A program made the position numbers and the translations under genes. From CAYPKW01 sp964411425 (GTDB lineage: Bacteria; Pseudomonadota; Alphaproteobacteria; Dongiales; Dongiaceae), in the NCBI GenBank assembly GCA_964411425.1, contig CAYPKW010000005.1, forward strand, positions 17,176 to 81,175: a DNA stretch of 64,000 nucleotides. The letters run 5' to 3'. The notes beneath the pieces were generated by a model, which saw nothing but the letters and a program-made list of their open reading frames with translations, did no database searches and was not told where the DNA came from. Positions 25,472-34,233 of this stretch are shown here, piece by piece (the first letter of the stretch is position 1; every line of letters starts with the position of its first letter).

Positions 25472-27262
25472 ATGACGATTCGGGTGCTGCCGCAGGGCCT
25501 GGTCAACCGCATCGCCGCCGGCGAGGTCGTGGAACGACCGGCCGCCGCAGTCAAGGAACTGGTCGAAAACGCCATCGACGCCGGTGCCCGCGACATCGAG
25601 GTGACGCTCGCCGACGGCGGGCGCAGCGCCATCGTGGTGGCCGACGACGGCTGCGGCATGAGCCGCGAGGAGCTGCTGCTCGCGGTCGAGCGCCACGCCA
25701 CCTCCAAGCTGCCCGACGACGACCTGGTGCACATCGTCTCGCTCGGTTTCCGCGGCGAGGCGCTGCCCGCGATCGGCGCCGCTGGGCGGCTTGCGATAAC
25801 GAGCCGAGTGCCAGGCGCCGACACGGCCTGGCGCCTGGTCGTCGAAGCCGGCGTCAAGGGCAGGCCCGAGCCGGCGGCGCTCGGCCGGGGGACGCGCGTC
25901 GAGTTGCGCGACCTCTTCTTCGCCACCCCGGCGCGCCTCAAGTTCCTCAAGTCGGCGCGCACCGAGGCCGAGCATGCCTTGGACGCGGTGCGCCGCCTCG
26001 CCATGGCCCATCCGGAGGTGGCCTTCGGTTTCACCAACGACGGGCGCTCCCTGTTGCGGCTCGCAGGATCGCCGCCCGACCTGCTGGGCGGCCCCGGGGT
26101 GCTGCTCGAGCGCCTCGCCGCCGTCATGGGCCGCGAGTTCGCCGACAACGCGCTCCCCATCGCCGCCGAGCGCGACGGCGTCAGGCTCGCCGGCTACATC
26201 GGCCTGCCGACCCTCAACCGCGCTACGGCCGCTTCGCAATATCTGTTCGTCAACGGCCGGCCGGTGCGCGACCGCCTGCTGCAAGGCGCCGTGCGAGGCG
26301 CCTACCAGGATTTCCTCGCCCGCGACCGCCACGCCATGGTGGCGCTGTTCCTCGAGCTGCCGCTCGAGGAGGTGGACGTTAACGTGCACCCGACCAAGGC
26401 CGAGGTGCGGTTCCGCGACGCGGGGTCGGTGCGCGCCCTCATCGTCGCCGCCGCCCGGCACGCGCTGGCCGCCGCCGGGCACCGCGCCTCGACCGAAGTG
26501 GGCGAAGCGGCGCTCGACCGTTTCCGCGTCCCGCAAGGACCGCTGGGCGGCGTAGGTCCGGCGCGGGCGGCGGTGCCGGCGGCGGCGTCCTTCGCGTTGG
26601 CGCGTTCCGTCGCGCCGGCGGGCCTCTACGAAGCCGCGGCCGCGTTCCAAGGCCCGGCGGCGCCCGAGGAGCCGGCGCGCGACCACCCGCTGGGCGCCGC
26701 CCGGGCGCAAGTCCACGTCACCTACATCGTGGCCGAGACCGTCGACGGCATCGTCATCGTCGACCAGCACGCCGCGCACGAGCGGCTGGTGTACGAGCGT
26801 ATGAAGCAGGCGCTGGCGGCGGGCGGCGTGGCGCGCCAGGGCCTGTTGCTGCCCGAGGTGGTCGAGCTCGACGGGCCGGCCGCGGCCCGGCTCGCCGAGC
26901 GGGCCGCGGAGTTGGCCGAGCTCGGCCTCGTCATCGAGCCGTTCGGCGCCGGCGCCGTGGTGGTGCGCGAGGTGCCGGCGCTGTTGGGCCTGGTCGACGT
27001 GCAGGGGCTGCTGCGCGACCTCGCCGACGAGTTGGCCGAGATGGGGACGGCCCTCGCGCTCAAGGAGCGGCTTGCGGAGGTGTGCGCCACGATGTCCTGC
27101 CACGGCAGCGTGCGGGCGGGGCGGCGCCTGAAGCAGGAGGAGATGGACGCGCTGCTGCGCCAGATGGAATCGACGCCGCACTCCGGCCAGTGCAGCCACG
27201 GCCGCCCCAGCTACGTGGAGTTGAAGCTCGCCGACATCGAGCGCCTGTTCGGCCGGCGATGA
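25472..27262 (+). CDS. mutL: DNA mismatch repair protein MutL
   Basis: This 596-residue protein couples MutS mismatch recognition to strand incision. The N-terminal GHKL ATPase shows [26 protein letters not shown] near residue 60, ATSKL and [11 protein letters not shown]. The central part has [10 protein letters not shown] and [13 protein letters not shown]. After a Pro/Ala-rich linker (about residues 345-405) the C-terminal dimerisation domain carries [23 protein letters not shown] and [12 protein letters not shown]. The QxHAxxERxxYE and C-P-H/CSHGRP motifs indicate the endonuclease-type MutL found outside the enterobacteria. The stop overlaps the next start (ATGA). Confidence 0.97.
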   Translation: MTIRVLPQGLVNRIAAGEVVERPAAAVKELVENAIDAGARDIEVTLADGGRSAIVVADDGCGMSREELLLAVERHATSKLPDDDLVHIVSLGFRGEALPAIGAAGRLAITSRVPGADTAWRLVVEAGVKGRPEPAALGRGTRVELRDLFFATPARLKFLKSARTEAEHALDAVRRLAMAHPEVAFGFTNDGRSLLRLAGSPPDLLGGPGVLLERLAAVMGREFADNALPIAAERDGVRLAGYIGLPTLNRATAASQYLFVNGRPVRDRLLQGAVRGAYQDFLARDRHAMVALFLELPLEEVDVNVHPTKAEVRFRDAGSVRALIVAAARHALAAAGHRASTEVGEAALDRFRVPQGPLGGVGPARAAVPAAASFALARSVAPAGLYEAAAAFQGPAAPEEPARDHPLGAARAQVHVTYIVAETVDGIVIVDQHAAHERLVYERMKQALAAGGVARQGLLLPEVVELDGPAAARLAERAAELAELGLVIEPFGAGAVVVREVPALLGLVDVQGLLRDLADELAEMGTALALKERLAEVCATMSCHGSVRAGRRLKQEEMDALLRQMESTPHSGQCSHGRPSYVELKLADIERLFGRR

Positions 27263-28464
27263 GCGGACGCGCCGGCCGCTCGGCGCTGCCACGCATGGTC
27301 TGGGCGCTCGGCTTCACCAGCCTGTTCATGGACCTCTCCTCGGAGATCGTGCACAGCCTGCTGCCGTTGTTCCTGGTGGCGGGGCTGGGGGCGAGCGTGC
27401 TGGTCGTAGGAGTCATCGACGGCCTCGCCGAGGCGACCGCCTGCCTCGCCAAGGTGTTTTCGGGCGCGCTCAGCGACCGGCTGGGTAAGCGCAAGGCTCT
27501 CGCCGTCGCGGGCTATGCCTTGAGCGCGGCGACGCGGCCGCTGTTCCCGCTGGCCGGCGAGGCCGGCGCGGTGCTCGTGGCGCGGCTCCTCGACCGGCTG
27601 GGCAAGGGGCTAAGAGGGGCGCCGCGCGACGCGCTCGTCGCCGACGCCGTCGCGCCCGAGGCGCGCGGCGCCGCCTATGGACTGCGCCAGGGCCTCGACA
27701 CGGCGGGGGCACTCCTCGGGCCGCTCGCCGCAGCAGTCCTGCTGGCGCTGTTCGCCGGCGATTTCGTGCCCGTGCTGTGGGTCGCATGCCTGCCGGCGCT
27801 GGTCGCCGTGGCGGTGCTGAGCCTCGCCGTCAGCGAGCCGCCGGCGCCCCGCCCCGCCGCCCGCGGCTGGCCGCTTTCGCCCATGGCGCTGGCGCGCTTG
27901 GGCGTCCCGTTCTGGCGCCTGATGGCGGTGCTGCTCCTGCTGCTGCTGCCGCGCTTCAGCGAGTCGTTCCTGCTGCTGCGGGCGAGCGGGCTCGGGCTTC
28001 AGATCGCGCTCGTGCCGCTGGTGCTGGCGGCGATGCACCTGGTCTACGCGGCGTTGTCGCTGCCGGCGGGAAGGCTCTCCGACCGCGTCGGGCGGCGCGG
28101 GTTGGCGGCGGCCGGCTTCGCCGTGCTGGCGCTGGCGCATGGCGTTCTGGCGGCGGCCGACGCGCCATGGATCGTGTTCCTCGGCGCCGGTTTGTGGGGG
28201 CTGCACATGGCGCTGACGCAAGGGCTGCTCGCGGCCCTCGTCGCCGACCTGGCGCCCGCCTCCCTGCGCGGCACCGCCTTCGGGGTCTATCACCTGGTGT
28301 CGGGCCTAGCGATCCTCGCCGGCAGCCTCGCCGCGGGGTTCCTCTGGGACTACGTCGGGCCGCCGGCCGCCTTCGCCGCCGCGGCGGCCGTCGGCGTCCT
28401 CGGCGTCGCGGCGTTCCTGCTCTGGCCACCCCGTCGTAGGAACAATATCCGAGCCCTGCCGTAG
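27259..28464 (+). CDS. MFS transporter
   Basis: This 401-residue protein has twelve hydrophobic segments and the MFS loop motif [13 protein letters not shown] near residues 67-79; [20 protein letters not shown] near residue 112 is characteristic of a drug/metabolite-efflux-like MFS group. The substrate is unknown. The ATG overlaps the mutL stop. Its last 115 bp (28350-28464) overlap the 3' end of rsmD on the other strand, so one of the two genes has lost its original stop. Confidence 0.88.
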   Translation: MSGRAGRSALPRMVWALGFTSLFMDLSSEIVHSLLPLFLVAGLGASVLVVGVIDGLAEATACLAKVFSGALSDRLGKRKALAVAGYALSAATRPLFPLAGEAGAVLVARLLDRLGKGLRGAPRDALVADAVAPEARGAAYGLRQGLDTAGALLGPLAAAVLLALFAGDFVPVLWVACLPALVAVAVLSLAVSEPPAPRPAARGWPLSPMALARLGVPFWRLMAVLLLLLLPRFSESFLLLRASGLGLQIALVPLVLAAMHLVYAALSLPAGRLSDRVGRRGLAAAGFAVLALAHGVLAAADAPWIVFLGAGLWGLHMALTQGLLAALVADLAPASLRGTAFGVYHLVSGLAILAGSLAAGFLWDYVGPPAAFAAAAAVGVLGVAAFLLWPPRRRNNIRALP

Positions 28465-28979
28465 CGCCGCTCGTCGACCAGCGCGAATCCCTCGGGCGGC
28501 TGGAACGGATCGCGGGCGGCAAGCTCGACCGCGATGACGGCGTTGGCGGCGATCCAGCCGGCGCGGGCGAGCGCCGCAAGCGCCGGGAGGGCGAGGCCCT
28601 TGCCGTAGGGCGGGTCGAGGAAGACGAGGTCGCACGGAGCCGGCGCCGGCGGCGGGCGGGTGGCGTCGGCCTTCAGCACCGCGACCCGCGCCTCTTCGCC
28701 CAGCGCCTCGGCGTTGGCGCCGATCATGGCGCAAGCCGCGGGGTCCCTCTCCATGCAGGTGAGCCGCGCCGCGCCGCGCGACAACGCCTCGAGGCCGAGC
28801 GCGCCGGAGCCGGCGAAGGCGTCGACCACGACGGCGCCCCGCACCAGCGAGGCGCCGCCGCCGAACCCGCCATGGGTGAGTATGTCGAACAGCGCCTCGC
28901 GCAGGCGGTCGGCGGTCGGGCGCGCCCCGGCTGGCGCCCTGAGGCGCCTGCCCCTATGCCGGCCGCCGACGATCCGCAA
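28350..28979 (-). CDS. rsmD: 16S rRNA (guanine-966-N2) methyltransferase
   Basis: This methyltransferase is of the RsmD family and modifies G966 of 16S rRNA in assembled 30S subunits. It has the N-terminal RIVGGRHRGRRLRAP signature, RPTADRLREALFDIL, motif I VVDAFAGSGALGLEALSRGA, and the catalytic DLVFLDPPYGKGL. The start is probably TTG at 28979, which puts LRIVGG at the N-terminus as in the family; an ATG at 29033 would add 18 residues and overlap rluB more. The C-terminus carries about 25 extra Ala/Thr-rich residues beyond the usual end (RARILFLRR), overlapping the convergent transporter gene by 115 bp. Confidence 0.9.
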   Translation of the reverse strand: MRIVGGRHRGRRLRAPAGARPTADRLREALFDILTHGGFGGGASLVRGAVVVDAFAGSGALGLEALSRGAARLTCMERDPAACAMIGANAEALGEEARVAVLKADATRPPPAPAPCDLVFLDPPYGKGLALPALAALARAGWIAANAVIAVELAARDPFQPPEGFALVDERRYGRARILFLRRGGQSRNAATPRTPTAAAAAKAAGGPT

Positions 28980-29715
28980 CAGGGCGCTCCCGGCGCCTGC
29001 CGAGCTGCTCGCGCAGCACCTTGCCCGGCACATCGGCGACCGCTCCCGGCGGCAGTTCGCCGAGCTGGAACGGGCCGTAGGCGACGCGGATGAGGCGCGT
29101 CACCGGCAGCCCCAGATGTTCGCACACCCGGCGCACCTCGCGGTTCCTGCCTTCGGCGAGGCTCATGGTGATCCAGGCGTTGCTTCCCTGCTGGCGGTCG
29201 AGGCGGGCGCGGATCGGGCCGTAGCGCACGCCCTTGACGACGAGGCCGCGGGCGAGTGCCGCGAGCATTGCCGCGTCGGGCGTCCCGTGCACGCGCACCC
29301 GGTAGCGCCGCGCCCATCCGGTCGCCGGCAGTTCCAAATGACGAGCGAGTTCCCCGTCGTTGGTGAGCAGCAACAGGCCCTCGGAGTTGAGGTCGAGGCG
29401 GCCGATGGCGATGACCCGCGGCAGACCCGCCGGCAGTTTGTCGAACACCGTCGGCCGGCCGCGCGGGTCGCGGGCCGCGGTCAACAGGCCGCGCGGCTTG
29501 TGATAGCGCCACAGCCGCGCCGGCGCCGGCCTTGGCACGGGGCTGCCGTCGACCGTGACGAGTTGGCCGGGGGCGACGTTCACGGCCGGGCCGGTCAGCC
29601 GCTTGCCGTCGAGCGCGACGCGGCCCGCCGCGATCCAGCGTTCGGCGTCCCGGCGCGAGCACAACCCCGCTCGCGCCAGCACCTTGGCGATGCGCTCCGG
29701 CTTCCCTTCCGGCAT
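28954..29715 (-). CDS. rluB: 23S rRNA pseudouridine synthase, RsuA/RluB family
   Basis: This 253-residue protein has an N-terminal S4 RNA-binding domain (ERIAKVLARAGLCSRRDAER) and a pseudouridine synthase domain with the catalytic-Asp motif AIGRLDLNSEGLLLLTNDGE near residues 100-119 and the late EGRNREVRRVCEHLG. The family isomerises uridines such as U2605 of 23S rRNA; the RluB assignment rather than RluE/RsuA rests on gene order with rsmD. Its 3' end overlaps rsmD by about 26 bp, so the two rRNA-modification genes are coupled. Confidence 0.9.
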   Translation of the reverse strand: MPEGKPERIAKVLARAGLCSRRDAERWIAAGRVALDGKRLTGPAVNVAPGQLVTVDGSPVPRPAPARLWRYHKPRGLLTAARDPRGRPTVFDKLPAGLPRVIAIGRLDLNSEGLLLLTNDGELARHLELPATGWARRYRVRVHGTPDAAMLAALARGLVVKGVRYGPIRARLDRQQGSNAWITMSLAEGRNREVRRVCEHLGLPVTRLIRVAYGPFQLGELPPGAVADVPGKVLREQLGRRRERPVADRRRPA

Positions 29716-29718
29716 CGT

Positions 29719-30429
29719 TCAGCGGCAGACGGCGATGAAGGCGTCGAAGATGCGCGCGTCGGCGGCGCCGATGGCGTATTCCGGGTGCCATTGCACGCCG
29801 AGGCAGAACCGCCGGCGCGGCACCTCGATGCCCTCGATCACGCCGTCCTCCGCCAGCGCGTTCGCGACCACGCCATCGCCCAGCTCCTTCGCCGCCTGGT
29901 GGTGCGCGCTGTTGACCTCGATGCTGTCGGCGCCGCAGATGCGGCGCAGCAGCGTGCCCGGCACCACGTTCACCCGGTGCCCAGGCTCGGTGCGCGGGTT
30001 CGGCTGCTCATGGGCAAGCGCGCCCTCCACTTCGTCGGGGATGTGCTGGATGAGGGTGCCGCCCAGCGCCACGTTGAGCAGCTGCTGGCCGCCGCAGATG
30101 CCGAGCACCGGCAGGTCGCGCCGCAGCGCGCCCAGGGTGATCGCGAGCTCGAAGGCGGTGCGGCGCTCCTTGGTCTTCACCGTCGGGTGGCGCGTGTTGG
30201 CGCCGAACAGCGCCGGGTCCACGTCGAAGGCGCCGCCGGTGACGATGAGGCCGGCGAGGCGGGCGAGGTACTCCTCGGCCTGATCGGGCTCGTGCGGCAG
30301 CAGCACCGGCAGGCCGCCGGCGCGCGCCACCGCCGCGCTGTAGTTCTGGCGCAGCGCGTACCACGGCAGCTTGGAGTAGCCGCCGGGCTCCTCCGCGTCG
30401 AGCGTGACGCCGATGACGGGACGGCTCAT
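29719..30429 (-). CDS. Gamma-glutamyl-GABA hydrolase-family class I glutamine amidotransferase (PuuD-like)
   Basis: This 236-residue peptidase C26 has the catalytic nucleophile in PVLGICGGQQ near residue 112, and His/Glu in VQWHPEY near residue 214. Such enzymes release free amino acid from gamma-glutamylated compounds, for example gamma-glutamyl-GABA in putrescine breakdown. The ATG at 30429 overlaps the stop of the upstream homocysteine-methyltransferase gene (ATGA), and rluB follows after 3 bp. No other puu genes are adjacent, so the substrate is uncertain. Confidence 0.9.
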   Translation of the reverse strand: MSRPVIGVTLDAEEPGGYSKLPWYALRQNYSAAVARAGGLPVLLPHEPDQAEEYLARLAGLIVTGGAFDVDPALFGANTRHPTVKTKERRTAFELAITLGALRRDLPVLGICGGQQLLNVALGGTLIQHIPDEVEGALAHEQPNPRTEPGHRVNVVPGTLLRRICGADSIEVNSAHHQAAKELGDGVVANALAEDGVIEGIEVPRRRFCLGVQWHPEYAIGAADARIFDAFIAVCR

Positions 30430-31349
30430 CCCCCGCTCTCGACGTAGCGCCGCAATCGCTCGATATGGGCGGGGCCGGTGCCGCAGCAGCCGCCCAGGAT
30501 GCGGGCGCCCGCCTCGTGCCAGCCTTTGGCGTGCCGGGCGTAAGCGTCGGGGTCGAGGTCCTCGCGCATCGGCAGCAGGCCGTCGCCCGGCTTGTCGCCG
30601 TCGAGCGTCCAGTCCCTCGGCACCGCTCGGAACGTGTTGGCATAGCCGCCGACCGGGCCGCGGCCAACCGCCGCCAGTGCCGGCATGGCGGCGGTTATGC
30701 TCTCCGGCGGGCAGCAATTGACGAGGAAGGCCGAGACCGGCAGGTAGCCTAGCGCCGCCGCGGCTTGCGCCACCGTCTCGCCGCTCCTGAGGCGCCCCGA
30801 GCGGTCCTCGTCGAGCGTCCAGGACACCCACACCGGTTTGCCCGTGCGCGCCGCGGCGGTGGCGGCGGCGAACGCCTCGGCTGCGCTCGACATGGTCTCG
30901 CACAGGAAGAGATCGACGTGCGGCAGCAGGCATTCGGCTTGCTCGCGGTACTGCGGCTCGATCTCCTCGAACGGGCCCACCAGGTCGGGCCGGTAGCTGC
31001 CGCGCAACGGCGGCAGCGAACCGGCAATGGCGGCCGGCCGGCCCGAGCGGTCGCGCGCCTCGACGGCGAGCCGTCCGGCGAGGTCGTTGAGCTCGGCGAA
31101 ACGGTGCTCGATGCCTTCCTTGGCGAGATCGCCGCGAATGACGCCATAGCTGTTGGTGGTGATGATGTCGGCGCCCGCCGCGATGTAGTCCTCGTGCACC
31201 TGGCGCACCGCCTCGGGCGCCACGACCAGCGCATTGGCCGACCAGATGGTGTCGAGAATGGTCACGCCGCGCCGGCGCAGCTCGCGGCCCATGCCGCCGT
31301 CGAGCAGCACGGTGCGGTCTGGCAGCGGGATCGTGGGCGCAGCAGGCAT
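30426..31349 (-). CDS. Homocysteine S-methyltransferase-family protein (two-Cys-motif form)
   Basis: This 307-residue TIM barrel of the MmuM/BHMT family transfers a methyl group, usually from S-methylmethionine or betaine, to a thiol such as homocysteine. The zinc ligands are complete: VNCCPPESI near residue 213 and LGGCCGTGPAHI near residue 289. The N-terminus has LLDGGMGRELRRRG. It is co-transcribed with the C26 hydrolase. A second, diverged homologue lies only 0.6 kb away on the other strand (31910-32854). MttB-like and N-demethylating genes elsewhere in the window make a methylated-amine or sulfonium link attractive, but this is inference. Confidence 0.9.
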   Translation of the reverse strand: MPAAPTIPLPDRTVLLDGGMGRELRRRGVTILDTIWSANALVVAPEAVRQVHEDYIAAGADIITTNSYGVIRGDLAKEGIEHRFAELNDLAGRLAVEARDRSGRPAAIAGSLPPLRGSYRPDLVGPFEEIEPQYREQAECLLPHVDLFLCETMSSAAEAFAAATAAARTGKPVWVSWTLDEDRSGRLRSGETVAQAAAALGYLPVSAFLVNCCPPESITAAMPALAAVGRGPVGGYANTFRAVPRDWTLDGDKPGDGLLPMREDLDPDAYARHAKGWHEAGARILGGCCGTGPAHIERLRRYVESGG

Positions 31350-31454
31350 GGCGGGAGCCGATGGGTGAGGGAGCAGTCTACACTAACCGCGCGGGCCGGC
31401 GGCAACGCCGCGACTTCGCCTTGACCCGCGGGCTGCGCGCGGGATGATTGCGGC

Positions 31455-31913
31455 ATGGGACACATGGACCTTGCGCTCGCCGAGGCGAGGAGGGCGGCCG
31501 GGCGCGGCGAGGTGCCGGTAGGCGCCGTGCTGGTCGACGGCGCCTCCGGCCAAGTGCTGGCGGCCGCCGGCAACCGGGTCGAGGAGCTGACCGATCCCAC
31601 CGCCCACGCCGAGCTGCTGGCGATCCGCGAGGCGGCGCGCGCCCAGGGCCTGAAGCGGCTCGAAGGCGCCGACCTATACGTGACGCTCGAGCCCTGCGCC
31701 ATGTGCGCCGCCGCCGTCTCCCTGGCGCGGTTGCGGCGCCTCTACTTCGGCGCCTACGATCCCAAGGGCGGCGGGGTCGAGCACGGCGCGCGCGTGTTCC
31801 AGCAGGCAACTTGCCACCATCGTCCCGAAGTGTACGGCGGCATCGCCGAGAGCGAGGCGGCGGGGTTGCTTCGCGACTTCTTCGCGGAGCGGCGACAGGG
31901 GGGATTCCCATGA
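31455..31913 (+). CDS. tadA: tRNA-specific adenosine-34 deaminase
   Basis: This 152-residue zinc deaminase converts A34 to inosine in tRNA-Arg(ACG), allowing wobble decoding. The zinc-site motifs are TAHAELLAI (HAE) near residue 50 and EPCAMCAAAVSLARL (PCxxC) near residue 78. The C-terminal substrate-binding segment AYDPKGGGVEHG is also typical. The ATG at 31455 is used; MDLAL three codons later is an alternative. The stop overlaps the following methyltransferase start (ATGA). Confidence 0.95.
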   Translation: MGHMDLALAEARRAAGRGEVPVGAVLVDGASGQVLAAAGNRVEELTDPTAHAELLAIREAARAQGLKRLEGADLYVTLEPCAMCAAAVSLARLRRLYFGAYDPKGGGVEHGARVFQQATCHHRPEVYGGIAESEAAGLLRDFFAERRQGGFP

Positions 31914-32854
31914 GCTACGCGGCGTTGCGCGAGCGGATCGATCGAGGCGAGGTGATCGTCATGGACGGCGCCACGGGCACCGAGTTGCAGCGCCGCGGCG
32001 TACCCATGGACCAGGCGGCCTGGAGCGCGGCGGCGCTGCTGTCGCATCCGGAGGTGGTGCGCGCGGTGCACCGGGACTACGTCGAGGCGGGCGCCGACAT
32101 CGTCATCGCCGACAGCTTCGGCGCCTCGCGCCACGTGCTGGAGCCGGCGGGCCTCGGCGACAAGACGGCGGAGCTGAACCGCCGGGCGGTGGAGCTGGCG
32201 CGCGAGGCCTGCGCGGGGGCGGGCCGGCCGGTCTATGTCGCGGGCTCGATCTCTAGCTTCGTCGCCGAGTCGGATTATCGGAACAGGCCGGGGGCGGAGG
32301 CCTTGCGCGCGAGCTATCGCGAACAGGCGGGGCTGCTCGCTGAAGCGGAGGTGGATTTCCTGATCCTCGAGATGATGCGCGACATCGACCAGAGCCGCAT
32401 CGCCGTCGCGGCCGCCGCGGCCACGGGCCTGCCGGTGTGGGTCGGGTTCACCTGCACGGTGGCGAGGGACGAAAAGACTGTCCTCTTGCGTGGCGATCCC
32501 GGAAAGCAGATGCCGCTGGCCGAGGCCTTCGGCCCGGTGATGGCCGAAGGCGGGTCGGTCGTCGCCGTGATGCACGGCGAGGTCGAAGACACGCCCGCGG
32601 CTCTGCAGGTGGTTTTCGAGCGTTGGAACGGGCCGGTCGCGGCCTACCCGCACAGCGGCGGCTGGAAGAACCCGAACTGGCAATTCGACAATATCGTGTC
32701 GCCCGAAGCCTTCGCCGCCGCCGCGCGAGGCTGGGTGGCCAAGGGCGTGCAGGTGGTGGGCGGATGCTGCGGCATCGGCCCCGAGCACATCCGCGCGCTA
32801 AAGCAGTCGCTGCCGGCGCGTCTGCCGCCGGGTGCTAGGGGCGCCCGCCCGTGA
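31910..32854 (+). CDS. Homocysteine S-methyltransferase-family protein lacking the first Cys ligand
   Basis: This 314-residue homologue of the gene at 30426-31349 has [15 protein letters not shown] at residues 16-30 and the late zinc motif [12 protein letters not shown] near residue 289. The first zinc motif (NCxxP in the family) is replaced by [15 protein letters not shown], so the usual three-Cys site is incomplete. It may bind zinc with another ligand or use a different substrate. Coupled to tadA upstream and overlapping pgk downstream (GTGA), it is wedged between two housekeeping genes. Confidence 0.85.
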   Translation: MSYAALRERIDRGEVIVMDGATGTELQRRGVPMDQAAWSAAALLSHPEVVRAVHRDYVEAGADIVIADSFGASRHVLEPAGLGDKTAELNRRAVELAREACAGAGRPVYVAGSISSFVAESDYRNRPGAEALRASYREQAGLLAEAEVDFLILEMMRDIDQSRIAVAAAAATGLPVWVGFTCTVARDEKTVLLRGDPGKQMPLAEAFGPVMAEGGSVVAVMHGEVEDTPAALQVVFERWNGPVAAYPHSGGWKNPNWQFDNIVSPEAFAAAARGWVAKGVQVVGGCCGIGPEHIRALKQSLPARLPPGARGARP

Positions 32855-34086
32855 GCCGCAACGCCGCGCCGGCCTATCTCACCCTCGATGGACTGGAGGT
32901 GGCCGGCAAGCGGGTGCTGGTGCGCACCGACCTCAACGTGCCGGTGGCGGGCGGGCGCGTCGCCGACGCGACGCGCATCGAGCGCACCGCCGTCACGCTC
33001 GCCGAGCTGGCCGATCGCGGCGCCCGCGTCGTGGTGCTGTCGCATTTCGGCCGCCCGAACGGCCGGCGGGCGCCCGAGATGTCGCTCAGGGTCGTCCTGG
33101 AGGCGCTGTCGGCGGCGCTCGGCGGGCGCCCCGTCGCCTTCGCCGAGGATTGCGTCGGACCCGCGGCCGAGCGGGCGGTCGAGGCGCTCGAACCGGGCCG
33201 CGTGTTGCTGCTGGAGAACCTGCGATTCCACGCCGGCGAGGAGGCGAACGACGAGACGTTCGCCCGCCAACTGGCCAAGCTGGGCGAGCTCTACGTTAAC
33301 GACGCGTTTTCCTGCGCCCATCGGGCGCATGCCTCGACCGCGGCGCTCGCGCGGCTGCTGCCGGCCGCGGCGGGCCGCTTGATGCAGAGCGAGCTCGCGC
33401 ACCTGGCGCTGGTCCTCGAGGCGCCGCGGCGGCCCGTGGCGGCGCTGGTCGGCGGCGCCAAGGTCTCCACCAAGCTGGCGCTGCTCGGCAACCTGGTGCG
33501 GCGGGTCGATATCCTGGTGATCGGCGGCGGCATGGCGAACACGTTCCTCCATGCCCTCGGGGTCGCGATCGGCGCCTCGCTCGCCGAACGCGATTTGACG
33601 CCCAGCGCAAAGAGCGTCCTGGCGCGGGCCCGCGAATGCGGCTGCGAGGTGGTGCTGCCCGAGGACGCGGTCGTCGCGGCCCGGCTGGCGGCGGGCCAGG
33701 ACAGCGCCGTGGTGCCGATCGGCGGCGTGCCGGCCGAGCGCATGATCCTCGACATCGGCCCCCGCACCGTCGCCGACATCCTGCGCCGTCTCGAAGGCGT
33801 GCGCACGCTGCTGTGGAACGGGCCGCTCGGCGCCTTCGAGGTGCCGCCGTTCGACGCCGGCACCCGCGCGGTGGCCGAGGCGGCGGCGGGGTTGACGCGC
33901 GCCGGCCGGCTGATGAGCGTCGCCGGCGGCGGCGACACGGTGGCCGCGCTGGCGAAATGCGGCGTGCTCGGCCAGTTCTCCTACGTCTCGACGGCGGGCG
34001 GCGCGTTCCTGGAATGGCTCGAAGGCAAGGAACTGCCGGGCGTGGCGGCGCTCAGTACCGCCGCCGGCCGCGCCCGGCGCGGCTGA
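32851..34086 (+). CDS. pgk: Phosphoglycerate kinase
   Basis: This 411-residue glycolytic enzyme interconverts 1,3-bisphosphoglycerate/ADP and 3-phosphoglycerate/ATP. It has [11 protein letters not shown] near residues 22-32, [48 protein letters not shown] and the C-terminal [12 protein letters not shown]. The start is GTG at 32851, overlapping the preceding stop. It is not next to gap or fba, as is common elsewhere, but sits at the end of a tadA-methyltransferase transcript. Confidence 0.97.
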   Translation: MSRNAAPAYLTLDGLEVAGKRVLVRTDLNVPVAGGRVADATRIERTAVTLAELADRGARVVVLSHFGRPNGRRAPEMSLRVVLEALSAALGGRPVAFAEDCVGPAAERAVEALEPGRVLLLENLRFHAGEEANDETFARQLAKLGELYVNDAFSCAHRAHASTAALARLLPAAAGRLMQSELAHLALVLEAPRRPVAALVGGAKVSTKLALLGNLVRRVDILVIGGGMANTFLHALGVAIGASLAERDLTPSAKSVLARARECGCEVVLPEDAVVAARLAAGQDSAVVPIGGVPAERMILDIGPRTVADILRRLEGVRTLLWNGPLGAFEVPPFDAGTRAVAEAAAGLTRAGRLMSVAGGGDTVAALAKCGVLGQFSYVSTAGGAFLEWLEGKELPGVAALSTAAGRARRG

Positions 34087-34099
34087 TCGCCTTCGCTTA

Positions 34100-34157
34100 G
34101 AGCAAGATCGTTTCAGATTGAATCGGAATGATCCAATCTGAAACGTGAATCTTGCTC
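34100..34157. repeat. Palindromic repeat of alphaproteobacterial type
   Basis: Outer arms GAGCAAGAT / ATCTTGCTC and inner arms CGTTTCAGATTG / CAATCTGAAACG form a long stem. Elements of the form AGAGC-AAGATCGTTTCAGATT recur in alphaproteobacterial intergenic DNA. It lies just after pgk and could also act as a 3' hairpin for that transcript. Confidence 0.7.
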
Positions 34158-34171
34158 GGGATCTAACATGT

Positions 34172-34233
34172 AGAGCCTGATTCACGCTTTGCGTTGAAGC
34201 ACGACGTGCTTCAATGCGAAGCGATCAGGCTCT
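34172..34233. repeat. Palindromic repeat ending in the histidine-kinase stop codon
   Basis: This is a near-perfect 62-bp palindrome with AGAGCCTGAT at one end and ATCAGGCTCT at the other, and TTGAAGCACGACGTGCTTCAA at its centre (18 of those bases pair). Its right end overlaps the TAG stop of the minus-strand histidine kinase at 34232-34234. The ends resemble those of the ftsY element (GAGCCTG). Confidence 0.7.
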
